DNA of 64,000 nt, from assembly GCF_030908215.1 (NCBI RefSeq), contig NZ_JAVFJK010000009.1, positions 117,616 through 181,615 of the forward strand, given 5' to 3'. The translations under genes and the position numbers were made by a program. The stretch comes from Sinomonas sp. ASV486 (GTDB taxonomy: Bacteria > Actinomycetota > Actinomycetes > Actinomycetales > Micrococcaceae). The notes beneath the pieces were generated by a model, which saw only the letters and a list, made by a program, of their open reading frames with translations, was not told where the DNA came from and made no database searches. This document shows positions 42,226-51,412 of the stretch, one piece after another (the first letter of the stretch is position 1; the number at the start of each line of letters is the position of its first letter).

Positions 42226-43626
42226 ATGCCTGCTTACCGCAACGTCCACCGGAGAAGGAGCCGGCGGTGGAGCGCGCCGGCACCCCTGATCGCGATGGGA
42301 CTGGCTGGAATCATGGTCCTTTCTGGCTGCGTGGCCGCTGAGCCTGAGCCGACCGTCCCCTCGAAGGTGTTCACTGACCAGGAGCTGATGGCGGTCGGAT
42401 ACGCGATGCTCGGGGAGCGCGGCCTGAACCCGAACTTTGTGGATGACAGCCAGATCACGCGCACCTCGTTCGATACCCACCCGATCTCCCCGCTTCAGTA
42501 CACGATGCAGCCGGCCGAATGCTCTGCATTCCATCTGCCCACTTCGGACGAGGCACTCAAGGATCTGAGCGTCGGCTTCGCGATGGGAGCCGTGCCACTC
42601 CTCGACGAGACTGACCCGACGAGCCAGATTCGGTTCACGATTCGCAGCGCCGAGGCCGGCAGGCTCGCAGTGGCCGACTTTGACTACACAGACGAGATCC
42701 TCTCCCGGTGCGCCCAGTTCACGGCGACCGAGGTGGGGACAGACGCAGCCCCCCAGACGCTGATGATGATCACGCCTCCTTCGGTAGGAGACAGGTCCTA
42801 CGCGCTGATGGGCCGGCCCGACGCACAGAGTGGGGCCACAGGAGTGGGGCTTCGAGTCCTCGCAGGGACGATCTCGATCAGCATGTTCCGTGCGGTGCCA
42901 TCCCTGAAGAGCGAGGCCGACGCCAAGCCCACTCTGGACGCGATGGCGGGCGTTGCAAAGGAGCTTATCCACCAGTCGCTCAAGCATCCGCCGGTCGTCA
43001 CGCCGCCGCCTGCGAACGCCATGAGCCCCCAGCAGCTGACCGACCTGCTCCAAAGTGTGTCTGGCCCCGGCGGGAAGAAGGTGGATACCGCCGCGGGAAC
43101 CGTTGTGGACGGCACATCCGTGGGCCCGATGGAAAAATGCACCTACAGCGACGGGACCTACTACTCTGCGCTGCGCGGATCCACGTGGGTCGGCGGGGAG
43201 TTCCCTGCCTCGATGACAACAATGGGAAGTACCTTGTTCATCGCTGGCCTCACCGTCAACTTGGTGAGCATGCCCACTGGGGCTGCCCAGCCGTACCCCT
43301 TCGACAAGCGCGCCGCAGACCTGCGTGACTGTCCCGTGATCCAGGAGCAGGTCTTCTCCGACACGGCCAGCAGCAGCACCAGCCAATGGACCTCGATACG
43401 TCGTCTGGGCTTGGACGTCGCCGCGGACTCGACCTACGCGATCGCCCATGAGCATCCGGACTCGGGCGTCTGGCACCTGTTTGTCGGGGCCAGAAAGGGC
43501 ACACTGTCCGTTGAACTGGCGACGATCTGGCCGGTCGGGTCCGATCCGCAGCCGCGTGCTGACGAGATGGCGGCGGTGATCAACGAGCTCTTCGCCAAGG
43601 CAGGCCAGCCGGCAGGGGGCACCTAG
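42226..43626 (+). CDS. Lipoprotein of unknown function
   Basis: 466 residues. A basic N-terminus and hydrophobic run end in the lipobox MVLSGC, so the protein is exported and lipid-anchored. The rest appears to be two similar-sized extracellular domains joined by a Pro-rich linker (PPVVTPPPANAMSPQQL). Several cysteines (AECSAF, LSRCAQF, MEKCTYSDG, LRDCPV) could form disulfides. The architecture recalls PknH-type sensor domains of mycobacterial proteins, but similarity is weak. It is convergent with putA and the stops overlap by 4 nt. Confidence 0.7.
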   Translation: MPAYRNVHRRRSRRWSAPAPLIAMGLAGIMVLSGCVAAEPEPTVPSKVFTDQELMAVGYAMLGERGLNPNFVDDSQITRTSFDTHPISPLQYTMQPAECSAFHLPTSDEALKDLSVGFAMGAVPLLDETDPTSQIRFTIRSAEAGRLAVADFDYTDEILSRCAQFTATEVGTDAAPQTLMMITPPSVGDRSYALMGRPDAQSGATGVGLRVLAGTISISMFRAVPSLKSEADAKPTLDAMAGVAKELIHQSLKHPPVVTPPPANAMSPQQLTDLLQSVSGPGGKKVDTAAGTVVDGTSVGPMEKCTYSDGTYYSALRGSTWVGGEFPASMTTMGSTLFIAGLTVNLVSMPTGAAQPYPFDKRAADLRDCPVIQEQVFSDTASSSTSQWTSIRRLGLDVAADSTYAIAHEHPDSGVWHLFVGARKGTLSVELATIWPVGSDPQPRADEMAAVINELFAKAGQPAGGT

Positions 43627-46600
43627 AGAACGAGCGCTCGTACTACCGGGTTCGGGGTCCCGAAGCGGTGCGCGGTGACCGACACGGCTTGCTCGTGCAC
43701 GAACGGCAGGATCTCCACGCGTCCGGCCGAGACGACCGGGTGGGCATACGCGGCCACATCCGGCGTGCCGCCGACGGTGTCCGCGAGGCTGCTCACAGCC
43801 GCGCGCGCGGCGGCGCCCGTACCGGCAATGAGCCGCACACGGCCCGAGCCGAGCATCGCAGCCCGCCGAAGCCACCCGGCAGAATCCTCAACCGTGACGG
43901 ACACCCCGTGCTGGTTCAGCACGTCCGCGGTCGAGCCGGGAAGCCCGACGGCGCTGCTCACCGTCACGGGCGAGCCCGCCAGGATCCCCGCTGCCGCCAC
44001 GCGGAGGAGCTCCGCGATACCGTGCCCCGAGGTCGCAGATTCGTACCGCACGGTCACCGGCAGCGGCCGGTACCGGAACACATTGCGCTCGCAGGCGAGC
44101 CCCGAGACGTCCTCGGAGACACCGAACTCCGAGGCCCACGCGGCGGCGTCGGAGCCGAGAGCTGCAGCCAGCCACACGGCGTCGTCCGCGGGGAGTGCGG
44201 CAGAGGCTGCGTCGAGGAGCCCGCTCACCGCCTGGTTGCGGATCGCCGCTACCGACGTGGCCGGTGCGTCTGCCCATGAGCCCAGGCCCACGAGGTAGTT
44301 CGGACCGCCGGCCTTGGTCCCGGCGCCCACAGCGGACTTCTTCCAGCCGCCGAACGGCTGGCGCTGCACGATCGCGCCCGTGATCCCGCGGTTGATGTAG
44401 AGGTTGCCGGCCTCGATGTGCTCGAGCCAGTAGTCCAGCTCGGCGGGATCGAGGGAGTGCAGGCCGGAGGTGAGGCCGTAGTCGATCTGGTTGACGAGCG
44501 CCACGGCCTCCTCGAGCGTCTCGGCGGTCATGACGCCGAGGATCGGGCCGAAGTACTCGGTGAGGTGGTACTCCGAGCCGGGCTTCACGTCAGAGCGCAC
44601 GCCCGGGCTCCACAGCTTCCCGGAGTCATCGAGCTGGCGCGGGGTGAGGACCCAGTTCTCGCCTTCGCCGAGCGTGGTCAGCCCGCGGAGCAGCTTCTCG
44701 CCCGGGGCCTCGATGACCGGACCCATCTGAGTCCGCGCGTCCCACGGGTAGCCCACGTGGAGCGACTGCACGGCGTCGACGAGCTGGTTCCGGAACCGCT
44801 TCGACTTGGCGGCGGAGCCCACGAGCACCACGAGCGAGGCCGCCGAGCACTTCTGCCCAGCGTGCCCGAACGCCGAGTAGGCGACGTCCTTCGCCGCGAG
44901 GTCGAGGTCGGCGCTGGGCGTGACGATGATCGCGTTCTTCCCGGAGGTCTCCGCGAGCAGCGGCAGGTCGGGCCGGAACGAGCGGAAGAGCTGCGCGGTC
45001 TCGTACCCGCCGGTGAGGATCACTCGGTCCACGTCCGGGTGGGCGATGAGCTTCTGGCCGAGGGACCTCCCTGGCTGCCCCTCCGGGAGCTGCACGAGCT
45101 GGAGCACTTCGCGGCCCACGCCGGTCTGCGCCGCCGTCTCGTCGAACGCCTCCCAGAGAGCCTCGACCATGACGGATCCCGAGCGGCGCGCCTGCTTCGC
45201 CGGCTTGATCACCACGCCGGAGCCGGCGGCCAGCGCCGCGAGGGTGGACCCGGCGGGGATCGCCACTGGGAAGTTCCACGGCGGGGTCACGACCGTGAGC
45301 CGGCTCGGGGAGTACACAGCGCCGTCCACGGTGTCGAGGCCGCGTGCGAGCTCCGCGTAGTAGTGCGCGAAGTCGATCGCCTCGGAGACCTCAGGGTCGC
45401 CCTGATCGATCGTCTTGCCGGCCTCGGAGGCCATCACCTCGAGCAGATCGCCGCGGCGGCGCTCGAGCGCCCGGCCCGCTGCATCGAGCACGACGGCGCG
45501 CTGGGCGCCGCTGAGGGCACCCCACCGCTCGCCGGCGCTCACCGCGGCCCGCACGACGGCGTTGAGCTCGCCCTCCGTGGGCAGGGTCGCCGCATCCGCC
45601 GTGTCGATGCCGATCCGGCTGTCTTTCGCACGTGCGATGATCGCCCGGCCCCAGAGACGGTTCGCGGGAAGGTCCGGATCGGTGTCCGGGGTGTTCTCGA
45701 ACCCCCCAGACGAGCGGGGAGTGCCGGCGTCGTGCGCGGAGCCCGCAGTGGTGCGCCGATCCTGCGTGCGGTTCGGCCCGGGGACCGTGCGGCGCCCCGC
45801 GGGGTCCGCGAACGGCGCGGTCCCGAGGGCCGCGAGCGAGGCGAGGAAGCGCTTCTTCTCGCGCTCGAAGAGCACCTCACTGGAATCCAGCTCGAACACG
45901 GCGGACATGAAGTTGTCCTGGCTCGCGCCCTCTTCGAGGCGCCGGATCAGGTAGGCGATCGCCACGTCGAACTCGCCCGGGTGCACCACGGGCGTGTAAA
46001 GAAGGAGGTGGCCGACGTCGGAGAGCACGGCCTGCGCCTGGGCCGAGGCCATGCCGAGGAGCATCTCGAACTCGAGGACACCCTTGCCGCCCGAGACCCC
46101 CGTGTCCACGCCGCGTGCCTTCGCGAGCAGCCACGCGAGCGCGACGTCGAACAGGTTGTGCCCTGCGACTCCAACGCGCACGTTGGCGAGGTGCTCCGGG
46201 GTGAGGGCATAGTCGAGCACCGCCTTGTAAGAGGTGTCCGATTCCTGCTTCGAGCCCCACGTGGCTGCGGGCCAGCCGTGGACCTCTGCGTCAACGTGCT
46301 CCATGGGGAGGTTGGCGCCCTTGACCACGCGGACCTTGATGGGAGCGCCGCTGGCCGCCACACGCCGCGAGGCCCACTCCTGCAGGTGGATCATCGCGCC
46401 GAGTGCGTCCGGCAGGTAGGCCTGCAGCACGATCCCGGCCTCGAGCCCACGGAACTCCTCGCGGTCGAGGAGGCGCGTGAAGACGGCGATCGTGAGGTCG
46501 AGGTCCTTGTACTCCTCCATGTCCAGGTTGATGAACTTGGGGGCGGCGCTTGAGGCGGCGAGACGGTAGAGCGGCGCGAGGGACTCGATGATGTGCTCGA

Positions 46601-47249
46601 CCGCCTCCTCGAACGCCCAGTGGTTGTGCGGGGCGACGGTCGAGGAGACCTTGATGGAGACGTAGTCGACGTCGTCCCGCGCGAGCAGGCTGCGCGTGCC
46701 CTCGAGGCGCCGCGCGGCCTCGCCCTGGCCGAGGATCGCCTCGCCGAGGAGGTTCACGTTGAGGCGGATGCCGGGGGTGCGGATCTTGGAGATGGCCGGA
46801 CCGAGCTTGGAGTCGGAGGCGTCCACGATGAGGTGGCCCACCATCTCGCGGAGCACGCGGCGCGCGATGGGCACGACGACGCCGGGCATCGCTGGGGCGA
46901 GCGCGCCTCCCAGTGCGACAGCCTTGCGCATGGGCCAGGGCAGGAATGCCGGGACCTTGGGCGCGAGCGCCTTGAGGTTGCGGGCGGCGACAGAGAGGTC
47001 CTCGGGGCGGACCACGCCGTCGACGAATCCGACCGTGAACGCGAGCCCGTTCGGGTCCTTGAGGACGCCTGCGAGCTGAGCTGCGGCGGGGTCAACGGGG
47101 AGCTTGGCGGCGGCGTCGAGCCAGCGGCGGACCTGCGCGATGGCCTCGTCGGCGAGGTCCTGGGGGCGGACAGGGTTGACGCGGCCTGCGTCGGAGGTGC
47201 TGGTCTGCGTCTCGGGCGTGTGGTCCGGCGCGTGGAGCGGCGTCGTCAT
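43623..47249 (-). CDS. putA: Bifunctional proline dehydrogenase/glutamate semialdehyde dehydrogenase
   Basis: Oxidises proline to glutamate in two steps, feeding electrons to quinone and NAD. 1,208 residues. The proline dehydrogenase barrel (about 90-450) shows YVSIKVSSTVAPHN, KFINLDMEEYKDLDLT and the C-terminal LLGMASAQAQAVLSDVGHLL. A linker rich in Pro/Thr/Arg (about 470-520) leads to the aldehyde dehydrogenase domain (TPPWNFPVAIPAGS, LAETSGKNAIIVTPSADLDL, catalytic Cys801 in GHAGQKCSAASLVV). There is no N-terminal DNA-binding domain, so it is not self-repressing. AAGGA precedes the ATG. A divergent LysR gene is the likely regulator. Confidence 0.95.
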   Translation of the reverse strand: MTTPLHAPDHTPETQTSTSDAGRVNPVRPQDLADEAIAQVRRWLDAAAKLPVDPAAAQLAGVLKDPNGLAFTVGFVDGVVRPEDLSVAARNLKALAPKVPAFLPWPMRKAVALGGALAPAMPGVVVPIARRVLREMVGHLIVDASDSKLGPAISKIRTPGIRLNVNLLGEAILGQGEAARRLEGTRSLLARDDVDYVSIKVSSTVAPHNHWAFEEAVEHIIESLAPLYRLAASSAAPKFINLDMEEYKDLDLTIAVFTRLLDREEFRGLEAGIVLQAYLPDALGAMIHLQEWASRRVAASGAPIKVRVVKGANLPMEHVDAEVHGWPAATWGSKQESDTSYKAVLDYALTPEHLANVRVGVAGHNLFDVALAWLLAKARGVDTGVSGGKGVLEFEMLLGMASAQAQAVLSDVGHLLLYTPVVHPGEFDVAIAYLIRRLEEGASQDNFMSAVFELDSSEVLFEREKKRFLASLAALGTAPFADPAGRRTVPGPNRTQDRRTTAGSAHDAGTPRSSGGFENTPDTDPDLPANRLWGRAIIARAKDSRIGIDTADAATLPTEGELNAVVRAAVSAGERWGALSGAQRAVVLDAAGRALERRRGDLLEVMASEAGKTIDQGDPEVSEAIDFAHYYAELARGLDTVDGAVYSPSRLTVVTPPWNFPVAIPAGSTLAALAAGSGVVIKPAKQARRSGSVMVEALWEAFDETAAQTGVGREVLQLVQLPEGQPGRSLGQKLIAHPDVDRVILTGGYETAQLFRSFRPDLPLLAETSGKNAIIVTPSADLDLAAKDVAYSAFGHAGQKCSAASLVVLVGSAAKSKRFRNQLVDAVQSLHVGYPWDARTQMGPVIEAPGEKLLRGLTTLGEGENWVLTPRQLDDSGKLWSPGVRSDVKPGSEYHLTEYFGPILGVMTAETLEEAVALVNQIDYGLTSGLHSLDPAELDYWLEHIEAGNLYINRGITGAIVQRQPFGGWKKSAVGAGTKAGGPNYLVGLGSWADAPATSVAAIRNQAVSGLLDAASAALPADDAVWLAAALGSDAAAWASEFGVSEDVSGLACERNVFRYRPLPVTVRYESATSGHGIAELLRVAAAGILAGSPVTVSSAVGLPGSTADVLNQHGVSVTVEDSAGWLRRAAMLGSGRVRLIAGTGAAARAAVSSLADTVGGTPDVAAYAHPVVSAGRVEILPFVHEQAVSVTAHRFGTPNPVVRALVL

Positions 47250-47310
47250 CGTGGTGGTCCTTGGCGATCGGTGGCTGGGTCTCTGGCGCCAGCCGGGTGG
47301 GACGTGGCGC

Positions 47311-47322
47311 CCGCATATGCGG
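47311..47322. promoter_or_regulatory. Palindrome in the putA-lysR intergenic region
   Basis: CCGCATATGCGG is a perfect 12-bp palindrome about 60 bp from the putA start. It is a candidate regulator site, though LysR sites usually are T-N11-A. Confidence 0.4.
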
Positions 47323-47363
47323 TCTCCTGCCAGTATGTGATGGACAATACGAAAGGAGAAGCG

Positions 47364-47387
47364 ATGATTTCCGATCAATATCCATGA
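47364..47387 (+). CDS. Candidate 7-codon leader peptide (MISDQYP)
   Basis: ATG-ATT-TCC-GAT-CAA-TAT-CCA-TGA is preceded by AAGGAG at ideal spacing, 28 bp before the LysR start. A short translated leader with a terminal proline codon next to a proline-catabolism operon could have a regulatory role (speculative). It could also be a chance ORF. Confidence 0.3.
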   Translation: MISDQYP

Positions 47388-47415
47388 GGAAATCCGATCT
47401 ATCGAGGAGGGTTCC

Positions 47416-48321
47416 ATGCTTGAGATCCGCCGACTGAGGCTCCTGCGCGAACTGAGCATCCGGGGCACGCTCGCCGGCGTCGCCGAGGCCCTCGCCTACA
47501 GCCCGTCGTCGGTGTCGCAGCAGCTCGCCCTGCTGGAGAAGGAGGCCGGCGTCGAGCTGATGCGGAAGTCGGGCCGCGGTGTCGTGCTCACCCCGGCCGC
47601 CGAGGTGCTCGTGGGCCGCACGGAGGAGCTCCTCGCAGCGCTCGAGCGCACGGAGGCCGAGCTCGCAGCGAGCGAGAGCGAGGTCCAGGGCACGGTGCGC
47701 GTGGCAGTCTTCCAGACGGCCGTGCTCGCCCTCATGCCCACTGCGCTGCGCACCCTGCGCGAGCGGCATCCGCTCCTGCGCGTGGAGATGGTCCAGCACG
47801 AGCCAGAGACCGCGCTGCGCGAGACGTGGGCGCGGAGCTTCGACGTCGTCGTCGCCGAGCACTACCCGCACCACGCCGCGCCGCACTATCCCGGCCTCGA
47901 CCGCGAGCGGCTCACCGAGGACGCGATCCGGCTCGCCCTCCCGCCAGCGGGTGCGGGCCCCGCGTTCGACGCCGCGCGGAGGCTTTCCGAGGCAGCCCAC
48001 CTGCCGTGGGTCATGGAACCGCACGGTGCGGCGTCCCGGCACTGGGCCGAACAGGCGTGCCGCGCCGCGGGCTTCGAGCCGGACGTGCGCTACGAGACCG
48101 CCGACCTCCAGGCGCACGTGCGTCTCGTCGAGTCGGGCAATGCCGTGGCGCTGCTGCCGGACCTCGTCTGGGCAGGCCGCCTGCCCGCCGCCCGGCTCGT
48201 GACGCTCGACGGCGCGCCGCAGCGCGTGGTCTTCACGTCCGTGCGGGCCTCGGGTGCCCGCAGCCCGGTGATGCTCGCCGTGCGGCAAGCCCTCGAGGAG
48301 GCCGCGCACACGGCGGGGTGA
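47416..48321 (+). CDS. LysR family regulator, probable activator of putA
   Basis: 301 residues. N-terminal winged helix LRLLRELSIRGTLAGVAEAL and YSPSSVSQQLALLEKEAGV, then the effector domain with VRVAVFQTAVLALMPTALR and NAVALLPDLVW. GAGGAGGG precedes the ATG. It is divergent from putA across 166 bp. Two direct repeats of TCCGATC (47370-47376 and 47393-47399) lie just upstream of its start. Regulation of proline use in response to proline is inferred from context. Confidence 0.9.
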   Translation: MLEIRRLRLLRELSIRGTLAGVAEALAYSPSSVSQQLALLEKEAGVELMRKSGRGVVLTPAAEVLVGRTEELLAALERTEAELAASESEVQGTVRVAVFQTAVLALMPTALRTLRERHPLLRVEMVQHEPETALRETWARSFDVVVAEHYPHHAAPHYPGLDRERLTEDAIRLALPPAGAGPAFDAARRLSEAAHLPWVMEPHGAASRHWAEQACRAAGFEPDVRYETADLQAHVRLVESGNAVALLPDLVWAGRLPAARLVTLDGAPQRVVFTSVRASGARSPVMLAVRQALEEAAHTAG

Positions 48322-48420
48322 GCGGGGGCCGCGAGCGCTCTGGCAAAGGGTCTTGACTGCCCCGGAAACCGGGGCCCAACCGCAAGCCGTCGGCCTAGTC
48401 GTGGCCGCGTCTCTGCGAGC

Positions 48421-49437
48421 CTACTGTGCTGTGATCGCCGCTGTCTCCGGAGCTGCGGGCGAGACCTCCGGCAGCGGCCGGCGCGCGAGCCACGCGGCCA
48501 CGACCGCTCCGGAGAGGTTGTGCCACACCGAGAACACGGCGGAGGGCAGTGCGGCGAGCGGAGTGAAGTGCGCCGCGGCGAGGGTCGCGGCGAGACCCGA
48601 ATTCTGCATGCCCACCTCGAACGCGAGGGCGCGCCGCGCCTTGTGGTCGAGGCGGCCGATCTTGCCCGCGAGGTAGCCGAGGCCCAGCCCGAATCCGTTG
48701 TGCAGCACGACGGCGAGCAGCACGATTCCGCCTGCGGCCACGAGCTTGGACGCCGACCCCGCAACGACGATCGCCACGATCGCCGCGATGACCAGGGCCG
48801 AGATCCACGGCAGCGCCGGGAGGAGCTTCGCCACAGCCTTCCTGAGGAAGACGCGCACCGCAAGCCCGAGGATCACGGGCAGCAGCACGGTCTTCACGAT
48901 GTCCAGCAGCATCCCGCCGGCGTCGACGTGCAGGAACGAGCCCGCGAGCAGGAGCGTGAGGGCTGGCGTCACGAGCGGTGCCACGAGCGTGGAGACGGTC
49001 GCGACGGCAACCGACAGGGCGACGTCGCCCTTCGCCAGGTACGCCATGACGTTCGACGCCGTGCCTGAGGGCGCGCAGCCCACGAGGATCACGCCGACGG
49101 CGAGCTCGGGCGGGAGCGCCAGAGCCGTGGCGATGACCCAGCCCGCGCCGGGCATGATCACGTAGTGCGCCACGAGACCAAGCGCCACGGCCCACGGGCG
49201 CTTCGCGACGGATGCGAAGTCGGGGGGCGTGAGGGTGAGGCCCATGCAGAACATGATGACGCCAAGGAGGTACGGCACCGCGGGCGCGCCGGCCTTGATC
49301 GGGCCCGGGAGGAGGAAGCCCGCGAGCCCCGCCAGGACTACGAGGATCGGAAAGACGGTGACCGCGAGCCGCGCGTCGCGGTCGGCCTTGGAGCGTGCCG
49401 GGGCTGTGCTGGGCTGGTGGGTGTCGATGGGGCTCAC
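48421..49437 (-). CDS. Bile acid:sodium symporter family carrier
   Basis: 338 residues with about ten predicted helices. Family motifs are MFCMGLTLTPPDFASV, GVILVGCAPSGTASNVMAYL with the paired broken helices, and FEVGMQNSGLAATLAA. In bacteria such proteins (ASBT/PanS-like) import organic anions, pantoate or keto acids with sodium. The GTG start (VSPIDTHQ) is chosen because earlier in-frame ATGs fall beyond a strong inverted repeat in the promoter region. The substrate is unknown. Confidence 0.9.
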   Translation of the reverse strand: MSPIDTHQPSTAPARSKADRDARLAVTVFPILVVLAGLAGFLLPGPIKAGAPAVPYLLGVIMFCMGLTLTPPDFASVAKRPWAVALGLVAHYVIMPGAGWVIATALALPPELAVGVILVGCAPSGTASNVMAYLAKGDVALSVAVATVSTLVAPLVTPALTLLLAGSFLHVDAGGMLLDIVKTVLLPVILGLAVRVFLRKAVAKLLPALPWISALVIAAIVAIVVAGSASKLVAAGGIVLLAVVLHNGFGLGLGYLAGKIGRLDHKARRALAFEVGMQNSGLAATLAAAHFTPLAALPSAVFSVWHNLSGAVVAAWLARRPLPEVSPAAPETAAITAQ

Positions 49438-49494
49438 CGCCCCATGGTTGCAGAGGGCACCTAAATGCTCCGAATGCTGTTCGAAATGTGGAAT

Positions 49495-49519
49495 CAACAG
49501 TCCGCGATGCGGACTGTTG
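49495..49519. promoter_or_regulatory. Strong inverted repeat upstream of the symporter gene
   Basis: Perfect 11-bp arms CAACAGTCCGC and GCGGACTGTTG with a 3-bp centre GAT, about 58 bp before the symporter start and 144 bp before the S53 gene. It lies between divergent genes, so an operator is more likely than a terminator. Confidence 0.65.
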
Positions 49520-49662
49520 GCCTGGAGCGGGATGCCAATCATATCCAGTCACAAAAGTCGTTGTGCGCGTCATGCGCGTGACCGTGGCGTGCAGGCCGGC
49601 GCCGTCCTATCGTCAGGAGTGACTTGCGCCCAGCCCATTCGCAGCGACGTTCGGAGGATCCT

Positions 49663-51279
49663 ATGACCACCAACCACCCGGGCAGCACGCCTGAACCCAG
49701 CGTCACCCTCGAGGGCTCCGAAAGGCAGGCCGCCCCCGGCATCGTCTCCGGGGAACCCGCGGATCCGTCGCAGCGGATCGAGGTCACCGTTGTACTTCGC
49801 CGGAAGGCACCGTTCCCTGAGCACCCCACCGGGCATCTCAGTCGTGAAGCGCTCGCCGAGCACCACGGCGCCGCCGGCGAGGACCTCGAGCTCGCCACGG
49901 ACACCTTCACGCGGCTCGGTGCCGAGGTCGTCGAGGCAGACGCGGCGTCCCGCCGCATCCGGCTGGGCGGCACCGTCGCGCAGCTCAGCGCGATCTTCGG
50001 CACGACCCTCGAGAAGGTTACGAGCACCGGGCCCCACGGAGCGGCGGTCGAGCACCGCCACCGCACCGGCAGCCTGAGCGTCCCCGCCGCGCTCGATGGC
50101 ATCGTCACCGCGGTGCTCGGCCTCGACGACCGGCCCCAAGCCCGCCCGCAGCTGAGGATGCTCCCCCTCGCGGCCGCGGGCACGAGCTACAACCCGAACG
50201 ACCTCGGGCGGATCTACAGCTTCCCTCCCAACACTGACGGGGCCGGCCAGACCATTGCGATCCTCGAGCTCGGCGGCGGATTCGGGCAAGCCGACCTCGA
50301 TGCGTACTTCGGCGGCCTCGGCATCACTCCCACGCCCACGGTGACGGCGGTCGGCGTCGACGGCGCCACGAACCAGGCCGGGCAGGACCCTCAGGGGGCG
50401 GACGGCGAGGTGCTGCTCGACATCGAGGTGATCGGCGCGCTCGCCCCGAAGGCGACCATCCTCGTGTACTTCGCGCCGAACACCGACGCCGGGTTCCTCG
50501 ACGCCCTCGCCACCGCATCCCATGCGACTCCCGCGCCGAGCGCGATCAGCATCAGCTGGGGCCAGAGCGAGGACTCGTGGACGGCTCAGGCCCGCAACGC
50601 GTTCGACCAGGCGCTCGCGGACGCCACCGCCCTCGGCGTCACCGTCACCGCCGCGGCCGGGGACCGCGGCAGCACCGATGGCGTCACTGATGGGCACGAC
50701 CACGCGGACTTCCCCGCCTCGAGCCCCCACGCCCTCGCGTGCGGCGGGACGCGGCTCTCCGCCGACGCCGCCACGGGCGCGATCTCCTCGGAGACGGTCT
50801 GGAACGACTCGCCTACCACCTCCGCGACCGGCGGCGGGTACAGCGACGTCTTCCCGACGCCGGCGTGGCAGAACTCCGTCGCGGGCCACGCTGCCAACGC
50901 GGCGCACCGCAAGCCAAAGCCCAAGCCGCCCACGCCTACGCCCACGCCGACCCCCACCACCCATGGTCGGGGCGTCCCCGACGTCAGCGGCGTGGCCGAC
51001 CCGCAGACCGGGTACAACGTGCGCGTCGACGGGCAGGACATGGTGATCGGCGGCACGAGCGCGGTCGCACCCCTGTGGGCGGCCCTCATCGCGCGGCTCG
51101 CCCAAGCCTCCGGGAAGCGCTTCGGCCTCTTCCAGCCGGTGCTCTACGCGCAGCCGGGCAGCTTCCATGACATCACTGTCGGGAACAACGGCACCTACCA
51201 CGCCGGGCCCGGCTGGGATCCGTGCACGGGCCTCGGCTCCCCGAACGGGGCGGCGCTCCTGACCGCGCTGGGCGGCTGA
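49663..51279 (+). CDS. S53 family (sedolisin/kumamolisin-like) serine-carboxyl peptidase
   Basis: 538 residues. The N-terminal 165 form the activation prodomain; the catalytic domain has Glu249 and Asp253 in GEVLLDIEV, oxyanion Asp334 in AAGDRGST, and nucleophile Ser466 in GGTSAVAP. The calcium site at the C-terminus is in HDITVGNNGTYHAGPGWDPC. Such enzymes are acid-active endopeptidases. Two oddities: no classical signal peptide is visible, and a Lys-Pro then Pro-Thr-repeat linker of about 18 residues (417-434) is inserted just before GRGVPDVSG. CGGAGG precedes the ATG. Confidence 0.92.
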   Translation: MTTNHPGSTPEPSVTLEGSERQAAPGIVSGEPADPSQRIEVTVVLRRKAPFPEHPTGHLSREALAEHHGAAGEDLELATDTFTRLGAEVVEADAASRRIRLGGTVAQLSAIFGTTLEKVTSTGPHGAAVEHRHRTGSLSVPAALDGIVTAVLGLDDRPQARPQLRMLPLAAAGTSYNPNDLGRIYSFPPNTDGAGQTIAILELGGGFGQADLDAYFGGLGITPTPTVTAVGVDGATNQAGQDPQGADGEVLLDIEVIGALAPKATILVYFAPNTDAGFLDALATASHATPAPSAISISWGQSEDSWTAQARNAFDQALADATALGVTVTAAAGDRGSTDGVTDGHDHADFPASSPHALACGGTRLSADAATGAISSETVWNDSPTTSATGGGYSDVFPTPAWQNSVAGHAANAAHRKPKPKPPTPTPTPTPTTHGRGVPDVSGVADPQTGYNVRVDGQDMVIGGTSAVAPLWAALIARLAQASGKRFGLFQPVLYAQPGSFHDITVGNNGTYHAGPGWDPCTGLGSPNGAALLTALGG

Positions 51280-51289
51280 GCTGACCTAC

Positions 51290-51332
51290 CGACGCCGGCG
51301 AGCCTCCCACGCGGGGCGGCTCGCCGGCGTCG
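51290..51332. terminator. Bidirectional terminator hairpin
   Basis: Perfect 15-bp arms CGACGCCGGCGAGCC and GGCTCGCCGGCGTCG with a 13-nt loop between the convergent S53 and RelA/SpoT genes. It is not a member of the ACGACGGCG family. Confidence 0.75.
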
Positions 51333-51412
51333 TTCGTGTCTGCACAATGCCTCGACCATGGCGTCTCGTTCGGCGGCCGCCCTTCGCCATTCCGCTGGCG
51401 CCCTGCTCGGGT

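Noticed and set aside
44418-46553. Long forward-strand open frame of 711 codons
   Set aside because: It is antisense to putA, has Arg/Glu/His-rich composition typical of shadows in high-GC DNA, and matches no family.
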